A stretch of DNA of 64,000 nucleotides, taken from the NCBI GenBank assembly GCA_027422505.1, contig JAPQWV010001363.1, forward strand, positions 1 through 64,000, given 5' to 3'. Source of the DNA: Craterostigma plantagineum. Its lineage: Eukaryota > Streptophyta > Magnoliopsida > Lamiales > Linderniaceae. The position numbers were made by a program, and so were the translations under genes. The notes beneath the pieces were generated by a model, which ran no database searches, was not told the origin of the DNA, and saw nothing but the letters and a program-made list of their open reading frames with translations. Below, piece after piece: positions 51,962 to 64,000 of this stretch; within the stretch, counting starts at the first letter, position 1, and each line of letters opens with the position of its first letter.

Positions 51962-52350
51962 ACGCCAGTGAGCAATGGATGCACCAAAGCCATGAATTAA
52001 GAGAAGTGGAGGATTATTCCCTGCAATAGCAGTAGCAGCATCGCTGTCTTCTTGAGGATAGACCAAGTAATTTATGTTATGCCCTCTCCACGCCCAATTC
52101 TTGCACATGCCCTCGATTTCGCTCACCTCCAACGGCGGCAAAAGCTCGTCTTTTTCGGTGATTGGAACCACCGACGTGGAGGCGGAAATGGATTCCCGCC
52201 GCCGTGAAGAGAAAGCTCGATCTTTGAGTAGAAAACGGGCCTGAGCAGCTGTGTTCGGAGATTTCTTGATCGTCGCGGCGGCGGCGAGGGGAAGAACAAA
52301 GTGCTGCGAGGAGAAACTGAAGCAGCACAAGTTATTGCATTCGCAGCCAT
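50697..52350 (-). CDS. Chloroplast alpha/beta-hydrolase (pheophytinase-like, At5g38520 type)
   Basis: Start at 52,350 (MAANAITCAASV); the first 70 or so residues are Ser/Arg-rich, as in a plastid transit peptide. Then NWAWRGHNINYLVYPQ, PPLLLIHGFGASIAHWRR (oxyanion HGFG motif), NIPTLAQSHTVYAIDLLGFG, ASDKPPSFEYTMETWAQ, a region with QRPTVLLGN-type nucleophile-elbow text (about 51,540-51,600), ALDAFVSIVTGPPGPNPVKL, LVLWGDEDPFTP (catalytic Asp) and GGVGHCPHDDRPELVHEKLL (catalytic His). The substrate is not known; related plastid hydrolases remove phytol from chlorophyll derivatives. Frame breaks occur near 52,270 and in the nucleophile exon. An intron holds a 50-bp (AT) repeat. A partial duplicate lies at 56,265-57,790. 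Confidence 0.85.
51909..51958. repeat. (TA)25 microsatellite in a hydrolase intron
   Basis: A perfect TA run directly after the exon ending in HWRR. It is absent from the duplicate copy near 57,695. Confidence 0.97.
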
Positions 52351-52975
52351 TAAAAAACCAAACTTTATACCTCGACTGAAGGGTGTGGATTCATTACTTC
52401 TCAGTTGGCAGCGAATGTAAGTTTTACTACTTGTCAAAGACGTTGTAATAAACAAGAACCACCCAAAGTCTGAAGATATTATTGCTCCCTCTTCAGATCA
52501 TGGGCCGATCCAAATACTACAGAAAAATGAGAACTTTTTAACTGAAATGGGCAACGCAGATATCATCAACTCATGGGCTTCTTAGGCCTTTGTAATATTT
52601 CGATGGAAAGATTGTAAGATTATGATCTTCACAATCGATCATGATAATAAAATAATATTTTCTCTCTCCTCCACATCTACAACCTACACATCAATTCAAC
52701 CTAAAAAAATTTTCAACTATGTCAACAACCCAACACAAATTTATATTTATAATATTTTAAGTAGTATTTGAATGTTTGAAAAATAGATTACATTATATGA
52801 TATAAAACTTATATACTTTGGTCATTGGAGAAAAAATATTATGAATTATGATAGTTTATAGAATGTAATAGAGAAATAGATAATTTGAAATTGTGATTCA
52901 AAATGTATCAATATTAGTCTCTATCGAGAAAAAAAAATAATTATTTGGTAAAAACTAAATTTTAATTGACAGTTA
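52351..52975. other. 5' flank of the hydrolase, no gene seen
   Basis: AT-rich sequence. No coding text is recognised. Confidence 0.5.
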
Positions 52976-52979
52976 AATG

Positions 52980-55870
<2,891 letters not shown>

Positions 55871-56264
55871 CACATCAATAAACATGCCCGGAAAAAAGAT
55901 AAGTATCCATCTCTTATATTTTTTATACAAATATTGTTATGTTTATCGCTAACTAATGAATTGTTATTTCAGGTACCTCAAGATTTGCACAATCAAATGA
56001 CAGCCATGTACGCACTCAAAACAACTATCATCAAAGAATTACTGGAACACATACGAGATGCAAGCACTCCAAAAGAAGCATGAGACACACCAGCAGCACT
56101 ATTTTCAAAGAAAATGAATTCAAGCTGCAACTTCTCGAGAAGGAGCTCCTGTCCATCAGACAAGAGAGATGTCGATACGTGAATATTTTAATAAGGTACG
56201 ATCCCTTTGTCGTGAAATAAGGTACGTATTTTAATAAGATACGATTCCTTTGTCGTGCAAATAA

Positions 56265-57790
56265 TTCAGACAAGGATCAGAAACTTACATATGAATCGTT
56301 CATTATGAGTTGACTTACCTCATGAGATCATCGTCGACAGCCTCCTTATTGCATAGACTGACAGCATACGCTCCTCATATTCTCCCTGAGAAACGAAAAA
56401 AAAATAGAGAGAAAATGATGTTTTTATAGTACTTGCTAAGATCCCATAAAGCAGCAGTTTTAATTAGGACCGTACTTCTGTCGAACTCGTTTGAAGAAGT
56501 AAGAAGCTACGGATCTCTGCTTAAGTAAGAAGTCGAAGAACAAAGCATGGGCAAGAGTAATTTGATACTCCAATCGTCGACGATTGCCTTGTTATTGATT
56601 CCGCCGGCGCAGTTTGAACAGTACGAGCCCTCGAACTAAAGACTAAGTTGACTCTGTTCGATATTAGAGGTCGAATAGTATGTTGGTCCCATGTAGTTTT
56701 TTAACAATGTAAGAGCATCTCCAACAGCCCCTCATACCTGGCGTTGGACTCCATATATGGCGAGAAGTCATCTCCATCGTCCTCTAAACGCCACGCTATT
56801 GGTGGCGGGTGCTACAGTGCCCTGCTTATTATTGCGGGTCACTGTTCACCCGCTATCCCTCTTTCTTATTTTTTTTTTGTTTTTTTTATGTGTAACTAGA
56901 AATAATTCTTTAATGAAATAATTATTGTTAAATTAAATCTGTTTCCATATTTTATTCATGTATGAAATAAATTAATATTTAAAACTTAAATTATAATGAT
57001 AATTGAAATATATTGAAAACATTGGTATAGAGTTTAAATTATAATGATAATTTAAATATATTGAAAACATTGGTATAGAGTTTAAATAATAATGATAATT
57101 TAATATATTGAAAATATGGTATCATTGATAATTTGAAATCATAATAGATATTAAATATAATATTAAATAAATAAAATAATGAGAGTATTAGGTTTAGAGG
57201 AAAATATAGAGGAGATGGTTGGAGTTGTCGGTACTGTTTAAACTGTATGTATGAGGAAATTTAACTGTAGCAACGTTATATATAGAGTGGATGGTTGGAG
57301 ATGCTCTCGGTATTTCGACCAAAAAAAAAACCTGAAGCAGCGATTACGCATGCAGATTGCCAGTGGAGTTTCCAATAGTACGGTTGGTCTTTGGAAAACT
57401 TGGTCTAAGAAGCCCAATATAGGCTGTATGTGTAATAAGGACACACTTAGTTAAGAAGGGAAAAGGGAATTTTACAGATGGATAAAGATATCGGGGATTC
57501 ACCTGAGCCCAGGTTTCCACTGTATACTCAAAGCTTGGTGGCTTGTCTGAAGCACCAAAACCAAGGAGATCAACGGCGTTAACTGTGTGGCTTTGAGCCA
57601 GCGTTTGGATATTCCTAAAGATGATCTCAAGAGCTTCATATTCATCTCTAAATTGCACTTTGAACAAGTAAACAACAAAGGAAAGCATGTATAATACCTA
57701 CGCCAGTGAGCAATGGATGCACCAAAGCCATGAACTAAGAGAAGTGGAGGATTCCTTGTTGAAACCAAGCCATAGAAGCAGCTCAGCAAA
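56265..57790 (-). pseudogene. Partial duplicate of the alpha/beta-hydrolase, split by a MITE
   Basis: 56,265-56,712 repeats 51,050-51,500, and 57,307-57,760 repeats about 51,510-52,010, in the same order and strand. It keeps PPLLLVHGFGASIAHWRR (about 57,700-57,755) and TVNAVDLLGFGASDKPPSFE (about 57,520-57,590) but lacks the transit peptide exon, the TA repeat and the Asp/His catalytic exon. The two halves are separated by a 594-bp insertion. A truncated pseudogene. Confidence 0.88.
56713..57306. mobile_element. 594-bp MITE with GAGCATCTCCAAC termini
   Basis: The left end GAGCATCTCCAAC and the right end GTTGGAGATGCTC are inverted repeats. The interior is AT-rich with tandem TTTAAATTATAATGATAAT-like units at 56,985-57,100. 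The insertion point is exact when compared with the parental hydrolase gene near 51,505. Confidence 0.8.
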
Positions 57791-58930
57791 GAGCATGATG
57801 GTTCGAGGCTTGCTTAGAAAAGAAAGAAAGAAGTGTTCAACGCAGAAAGAACAAAGGAAGAAGCGCAGAACGGGCACGAGATTTTTAAATCAGACGATTA
57901 CTTATAGAATTGTCAGCACGAGCGGCGTTTTTCTTTGAGGGGTGTTTGTTATTTTGGCGCCAATATAAAACACAGTGCCATTATTTGATTCTGTAGATTT
58001 TCCTAACATCTTGCGTGCGTTTTCTCTTGAGTTCGATACTCTCCGTAATTGTAAATAGCACGTCGATAAGAGATTTTGCTCCGTGGATCGATCGTATCCG
58101 AATCACGTAAACTCGTGATCACAACCTTTCGATTCATTATGGTATCAGAGCAGAATTTCTGATTCATCAAGCTGTGAATATCAATTTCTTGCACGGATTA
58201 TAAATGGAAGAAGTTTCAATCATGCCGCCGACGCCACCGCCGTCCTCTCAGCAGTTCACATCACCCACCACTGATAGTGCGAATGTCCCTCTGTTCTTGA
58301 GCAAGTGGAAGAGGACACGGTAGATATGCAGAAAATTCATACGAAAGACAACCTAGCAGATTTTTTGACCAAGGCGGTCAACACTGACAAGTTCGTTTGG
58401 TGTCGTTCCTCAAGTGGCCTAGCGGAGACGTAAGCAACATGAATGACAAGGAAGAATGTTGTGAAGATCCGATTGATCCTCAATCAAATCTTCAAGTGGG
58501 AGTTTGTCGATAATATAATATTAAAGAAAAGGGTACAGTGATTTGAATGGTCAAATTGCAACGTGAAGAGGAAGAAAAAAGAATTCAGCGCCGTATTCTC
58601 TCTTGATGTGCTATGACTTTTATATGCTATGTTCATATTGTCAATCGAGGCCTATAAATAGGAGGCTCACGATCAGTGCAAAATCATCCCACAGAGAAAG
58701 AAAAATAAGTGAGAGATAAAGAGAATAAAATAGAGAGGTATTTTTCTCCGACTATAAAGATAGATATTGAGGGTTTTCCTTTATAGATTGAGGGGTGTAA
58801 CTCCTATATTTTTCCTCTATAGTGGATTCTTCTTCCTTGCCCGTGATTTTTACCCCGATTTGTTTGAGGGTTTTCCACGTTAAATCTCGGTGTTCACATT
58901 TTATCTTTAATTGCTCAAATATTAGCCACA
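57791..58930 (+). mobile_element. Internally deleted copia remnant
   Basis: A primer-binding site TGGTATCAGAGC (58,140-58,151) follows LTR-like sequence. A gag-like start at 58,204 (MEEVSIMPPTPPPSSQQFTS) runs only to about 58,320, where it jumps straight to the end of an RNase H domain (MQKIHTKDNLADFLTKAV, about 58,325-58,385). A purine tract and a second LTR-like stretch (58,500-58,930, with CCGATTTGTTTGAGGG) follow. All of protease, integrase and reverse transcriptase is missing. Confidence 0.7.
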
Positions 58931-59069
58931 GTATTACTCGATCAGATCCGCTACCACGCCAACAGTTACGAGACTTAAAATACTTAACCCTAAATTTTAA
59001 TTAGTAAGTGAGGGTCGTCTTACAACCTCTCGGCTTGACCAAGAGGATTTGCGTCGTTGCGGCAAAAAA

Positions 59070-59131
59070 CGCCAAACCCTAGCATTACCAACTTAAGAGA
59101 CGCCAAACCCTAGCATTACCAACTTAAGAGA
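59070..59131. repeat. 31-bp exact tandem duplication
   Basis: CGCCAAACCCTAGCATTACC... occurs twice back to back (59,070-59,100 and 59,101-59,131), downstream of a TGTAAGACGACCCTCACTT sequence in minus orientation (about 59,006-59,024) that resembles the LTR end at 62,344. Confidence 0.9.
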
Positions 59132-59410
59132 CTAGGACTGCCTTTTAGTCTTCGAGGGAGAGAGTATTAGCATACATACATACATACATATATCCGATGA
59201 GAGAACTACTGTATCCGAGAAATCGCGCTCAGCTCTTGGTAGGAGTTGAAAGGCGTTGACCCATTAAGCGTTGGTGGATTTTACGGGAAAGACGAATATA
59301 CCCCTACTTGCAAATAGGGGTTACAAAGTTGGTAAGGGTTACTCTTGTCAATATCGTCATCGCGTTAGCACCGTAACGCTTTTAGTTTAAAGATTTTTAG
59401 TCACTACTCG

Positions 59411-60010
59411 CTTACGTGTAGGGCTGTAAATGAGCCGAGCTCGAGCCGAGCTCGAGCCCCTACAGCTGAGCTCGAGCTCGAGCTCGAGCTCGACGAGCTT
59501 TTCAGCTCACGGCTCGAGCTCGAGCTCATTTGCAATCCGATGAGCTCGAACTCGAGCTCGAGCTCACGAAGCTCATCGAGCTCGAGCTCGAGCTCGATTA
59601 ATAAAAAATATTATAAATTAATTAAAATAATATAAAGAAATTAAATTATAGAAAATATAAAATTTTTTAAAAAAATCGAGGTATTTAATAAAAAATAATA
59701 TAAATTAATATAATTTTCTAAAAAAAATCAAATTTTTTAAAAATAAATTAAAAATAATATAAACTAATATTAAAATATAAAAACTATAAAAAATTTTAAA
59801 AAAGAAAAAGAAAAAGCTCGCGAGCCTGTTCGCGAGCTTTCGAGCTACATTGTCTGGGCTCGAGCTCGAGCTCGACATAAACGAGCTCGAGCTCGAGCTC
59901 AACTTAAATGAGCTCGAGCTCATTTATGTCGAGTTCGAGCCCAGCTTTTATCGAGCCGGCTCGTCGAGCTCACGAGTCGGCTCGACTCATCTTTCACCCC
60001 TACTTACATG
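59411..60010. mobile_element. 584-bp hAT-type MITE rich in GAGCTC palindromes
   Basis: Element 59419-60002 starts TAGGGCTGTAAATGAGCC and ends, in reverse complement, TAGGGGTGAAAGATGAGTCG. It is flanked by the 8-bp duplication CTTACGTG (59411-59418) and CTTACATG (60003-60010), one mismatch. The 8-bp duplication and TAGGG termini indicate hAT. Each half carries dense overlapping GAGCTC/CTCGAG palindromes around an AT-rich centre. Confidence 0.85.
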
Positions 60011-60332
60011 TGAATAAGCACTTCTACCAAAGTTGACCATTGACTTTCTAACTATACTATTTATTAGCTTTGATCATCATCATCTTGACTAGTTTGTTCC
60101 CTCAACTATTTACATTTTCCTTGCATTAAAAGATGAATGAAACACCCCAAAAAAGATGTCAAATAGAAGTAACAGCTCGGTTCATAGAGTTTCCAAGTAA
60201 GATCTGCGCCTAGTATTAATTTTTCAACATAGAGAAAGCGTAATCTTTTTTCCCCTAAACTCAAATAAGTCAACATTGTAACAGCCCTCGTCACCTATAA
60301 CAGTTTGCGATGGATTAGCTGCAAAATTCATG
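60011..60332. other. No gene recognised
   Basis: AT-rich flank between the hAT MITE and the open exon at 60,333; likely that exon's 3' UTR. Confidence 0.4.
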
Positions 60333-60584
60333 TTAAGATTCAAACTCCGAAAAGGGCACATCAAAAGTTTCCGTGTCTTGTTTGCCATTCTCATCGTTAA
60401 CATCAGACATATGCGAAGATTCGCTAGTCTCAACGCTAGCAGCAGATGTCACAGCTTTGGATTTCGATTTCTCCACTTGACCTTCTTCAGAGCTAGTCCC
60501 ATCGTTCAACGACCCATTTCGTTCGAATGAGTTTGCACCGCCGAAAAAAGCTGGGCACGGGCACAGTACGATCGGGGCAGCATA
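60333..60584 (-). CDS. Possible C-terminal exon of an unidentified gene
   Basis: Open for 84 codons on the minus strand from an AG acceptor at 60,585-60,586 to a TAA at 60,333. Readable text includes FERNGSLNDGTSSEEGQVEK, SAASVETSESSHMSDVNDEN and TFDVPFSEFES at the end. It is acidic, Ser-rich and hydrophilic, as in a disordered tail. I do not recognise the family. The sequence before the acceptor looks like LTR or intron material, so either the rest of the gene has been displaced or this is a fragment. It could also be a chance open stretch. Confidence 0.4.
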   Translation of the reverse strand, partial: YAAPIVLCPCPAFFGGANSFERNGSLNDGTSSEEGQVEKSKSKAVTSAASVETSESSHMSDVNDENGKQDTETFDVPFSEFES

Positions 60585-61600
60585 CTGTTAAATTTGAAAT
60601 CAATCTTCAACGATGAAGATTAATTAACATTAACAAGAAACAAGAAAAAAATGTTGACACAGCAGTTTTACGTGGTTCGGATTCTTTCGATGAATCCTGC
60701 ATCACGGCCAACGATTAAACTCGTTTATTGATGATCACAGATTTTTACAGAGCAAGGAGAACAAAAGGAGAAGATACAAAATCGAGAGGGAGAGAGAGAG
60801 GAATCGAGTGAGCAATTTGTTGTTCCTCGAGAGAAGAATCTTGATTCTTGAAACCCTATGCAACATCACAGCTATATGCCCTTTTCATGGCCGTTGACAT
60901 TCTTATTTTCTGAATTTGCTTCTTGGTCCTTGACCTTCTGCCGCTTGACGGATTAGTCCCTCCGAAGCTTCCAACTAATGGGATTTATTTGTCAAAGCCC
61001 AAAGAATGTGATGGGCTTTGCCCTTCTTTAACACAGAGATTGGCTCAGCCATATGGACATAATTTGTTGTCACTATCAACAATTCTAGCCCAACTTGAAA
61101 ATTCCCGGGATGTTGAATCAAGGGAAGAGGAACCGACTGAGTCTCGTTATGGTTGCTCTTCGTCCCTGCCCTTTGAGTTTGAACGGCGAGTTTCTGACCG
61201 CGGGACGAACTTTGGGGCTCGGTCAAAGAAAACTCACCTTCTCTTCTGATCATTGGGAGGTGAGGCGCGATATCGTTTTCTGTAGTGATAGGGATGTACT
61301 GTGCAAGCCTAATTACGATGAGCAATTAGGCGATTTTAATTTTTTGGGTGTAATTTAGGATTTTTGGGGCAAAATCATGTTGCAATTGGGACTAACGGCT
61401 GATCCGTCGGTTTTAACGGTCAAACGGGTTAAACAAGACGGAATGGACTAACACTGATTAACGGAAAATAACTGAGGGACCATCACTGATGTGGTGTGTT
61501 TTCGGGGGACTAAAAGTGATTTCGAGTAATAACAGAGGGACTAAATAGCAATTATCCCTAAAGATGTATATATATAGATTGTTAGAGTAAATAGGCGTAA
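60585..61600. other. Retroelement-like, non-coding
   Basis: TTTTACGTGGTTCGGATTC (near 60,667) followed by a GA-rich stretch resembles the R-U5 part of copia LTRs. The rest is low-confidence debris with no domain recognised. Confidence 0.4.
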
Positions 61601-61686
61601 ATCATGGAGATAATTACTCCTTGTACTAAAACTATGAGCTTTATAAATCAATACAACGCTAGAAATTTTTTATTTGGCTTGGAAAG

Positions 61687-61799
<113 letters not shown>

Positions 61800-62141
61800 C
61801 GAGGACGAAAATGTCTTGACAAATGGCGCAAGTTTTGAATCGTCCCAAGTAAGATTTGCTAAGGAAAGCGTCGATTAGGGAGAATATGTAAACCGTTCCC
61901 GTCCATTTGCTGACGTTGTTCGCTGCATCGACGTTTCCTGTTGAAAGACTCTTGTAAGAAAGATGATCAAGTTTATCCCAACGCCGAAGAATGTCAGCAT
62001 GGCCAATAATTCACTGCGTCATAGTATTGGATCATTTTCGGTTAAAAGAAAAAGGAAATAAAATAAAATGTTAGAATTGTTGTCTTCATCATAAAAATTA
62101 ATTGGTTGTAAGTGAAATTCCATTTCTATATTAGCAACACT

Positions 62142-62343
62142 AACAAAAAACGTACTACCGACTACAAAATGTAGTCGGCAAACTCTATTTCGTAGTCGGT
62201 AGAGACCGTACCGACTATTTTACCGACTACAAATTGTAGTCGGTAAATCGTCTATCGGTAAATACCAAGTAGTCGGAACACTGACTACATACCGACTACA
62301 ATTTTGTAGTCGGTTACAATTTGTAGTCGGAAACTATCGATTA
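62142..62343. mobile_element. CACTA-like element end with palindromic subterminal repeats
   Basis: Starts CACTAACAAAAAACGTACTA and then repeats ACCGACTACAAATTGTAGTC-type units (about six, both orientations), each a short hairpin. CACTA (En/Spm) elements begin CACTA and carry such subterminal arrays. The other terminus is not seen. Confidence 0.6.
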
Positions 62344-64000
62344 TGTAACGACCCTCACTTTCTAACAATATTTTTTGGCGGATTTTCGCAACGTAAGTCG
62401 CGGAAGACCCGTCTGATAAAAATCTTTTCTAAAAAATATATAAAATAAACATTATCTATATAGTCGTATATTTACACAAGTCGTAAAATATCAAAATATT
62501 AAAATCCTAACATCCCATCCACAGGTCGCATCCATGTACCGCCCTGCCCTCAAAAGTCCGTGGAGTCACCGCCACAGCTCGCCTCAGTCGCGACGATGTC
62601 GTCGGACTCAAATGTACCTACAACACGTAAACTGAGCTCCTTGCTCAGTAGATGAAACATGCATGAATGCACGTGCTCTCACATTCCAATCCCGACACAC
62701 CTTGCAAATGCACGCTCAACTCTTTTCTCGCATCTCATCACATCTCATCTCATCTCAACCTATCACACATAGGACCTCAAGACACACGCACTGATGTTTC
62801 CCGGCCTGACGCACCTGAACCGCGGCCCAAGCCTCACGCACCGGACACTCACCGGCCTGACGCACTTGAGTCACACGTGCTCAGGTCTCACACACCGGTC
62901 ACACCACCCGTCGCACTTGAGACCTCACACTACCTCATCGCCCACTACCATCTGAGATCCTAATACTAACATCAATTCTAACTCACATTAATACCCCGCT
63001 CATCATTAAAGCAAGATGTCACCGTTTTATACGGTGCTCAACCTTGCACTGACGTGATATGCATGCGCAGTGCAAATAATGTACACAAGAACATGCAATA
63101 AATGTAAATATGATGTGCAATAAATATAATACACGTAATTCGCCAAGTCACATAGTTAACCGAATTCATATAATTAGATAATCACATAGGCACATAAATA
63201 TCACATAAAATTCGTATAACGTTTACGTGCCGTAGGTGAGTTTTCACTACACACCATATCACATAAAATTCACACATAATCATGTAAACACATAAATACA
63301 TATAATATACACATAACCATTTACGTGTCGTAGGTGTATTTCACCTACCTGTCGCCTCAATTGTAATACAGAGATTATGAAGATGGAATGGAATTACTTA
63401 GCCGTATGCCCATGAGCCTTACAAACCCTAAATATTGATAACTCATAAATATTGAGAATAAAAGTTTATGAAGCGTACTAAACCTAAATCACGAAAAGAA
63501 TAGAAGTTTCCACTCTCACCCTTACGAATGACACATTTAATGGCAAAATATTCTCCACTGACTCCTCTTTCCTAAACGTGAATTGATTTCCACTTTGTTG
63601 CTGTATTGTATTGTTTAGATATAGAAGCTATAAATGAAATGGTCTGAGCACGAAATGCTATTGAAGAGTAGGTAGAAAACAATGATGAGAGGGGAATGAA
63701 ATGACGAGATAAAAGAGTAAGGCGGTTTATGAGTTCTCCTATTCTTTGCTAAAATGCTTTCTACTTTCTTTCGTGTTCTCCTTATTTATTGAGGGTTTTC
63801 ACATTGATTAACATATATGATATATGAGATATATATCCATATAGGTCATGTGAGAGAGACAAGCAAGTGAGTGGGTAGTTGATTATTCTTCCTTATGATT
63901 AACTAACATTGGTTCTTTTCCTCTTTTCGTTGTGGGTTAGCTTAGTCTTATGAATAGCATGCCCAATTATGGAGTAAGTATGAATATTTGGATCCTTGTG
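62344..64000 (+). mobile_element. Probable LTR of a gypsy-type retrotransposon, running off the window
   Basis: Begins TGTAACGACCCTCACTTTC, a start common in long plant Ty3/gypsy LTRs. It is followed by AT-rich text with many CACATAAA and TTTACGTGCCGTAGGTG repeats (63,220 and 63,320). No pol domain occurs before the end, so the class is inferred only. Confidence 0.45.

Noticed and set aside
59419..60002. CRISPR-like or satellite array because of repeated GAGCTC
   Set aside because: No spaced repeats; terminal inverted repeats and an 8-bp duplication show a hAT MITE.
62667..62963. Pro/His-rich open frame at 62.7 kb
   Set aside because: Low-complexity translation of repeats such as CGCACCGG/CCTGACGCAC inside a probable LTR; no family recognised.

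Overview
The window is nuclear DNA from a flowering plant, almost certainly a eudicot. The reasons are multi-exon genes with GT-AG introns, plant-only families (the CP26 antenna protein, chloroplast and cell-wall enzymes, tandem P450s), TATA and site II (TGGGCC) promoters, long GA/CT dinucleotide repeats, and copia, hAT, PIF-like and CACTA-like transposons. Nothing in the sequence allows a species name. There is no prokaryotic operon, CRISPR array or rRNA gene, and I found no credible tRNA gene.

Layout. 1-27.3 kb is gene-dense: LHCB5 (3' end cut off by the window edge), a plastid cupin, mitochondrial CLPX, an Spc25-like coiled-coil kinetochore candidate, eIF2D, an RBM7-like RRM protein, a 12-Cys secreted peptide, a head-to-head pair of cell-wall hydrolases (GH9 endoglucanase and GH5 mannanase), a secreted LRR protein, the molybdopterin synthase small subunit, a tail-anchored conserved protein and a small conserved protein. 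27.6-43.6 kb is accessory: two tandem CYP71-clan P450s, a very young copia retrotransposon (31,965-36,932), then a mosaic of broken fragments (P450, papain-like protease, MutS2, copia gag) and a fold-back repeat. 45.0-52.4 kb is genic again: a deleted 12-oxophytodienoate reductase, ribosomal protein eL6, MIC10 and a plastid alpha/beta-hydrolase. 52.9-64 kb is mostly transposon debris, with a decayed hAT transposase, a partial duplicate of the hydrolase, two deleted-element remnants, MITEs and a 108-bp GA repeat.

Functions are mixed housekeeping: photosynthetic antenna, mitochondrial proteolysis, translation initiation, RNA surveillance, ribosome, cristae junctions and molybdenum cofactor. The adjacent GH9/GH5 pair (cellulose and mannan) and the P450 cluster are the only local functional groupings. 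LHCB5, the cupin, MOCS2A/CNX7 and the RRM gene recall genes I remember as lying close together on Arabidopsis chromosome 4, so the left half may be an ancestral microsyntenic block.

A caution applies to every gene model. Many otherwise conserved genes carry isolated 1-nt gaps, mostly in short homopolymers (four in LHCB5 alone). This looks more like residual consensus error of a long-read assembly than mass pseudogenisation. I therefore call such loci genes with frame breaks, and reserve 'pseudogene' for loci with missing exons, partial duplication or several rearrangements.
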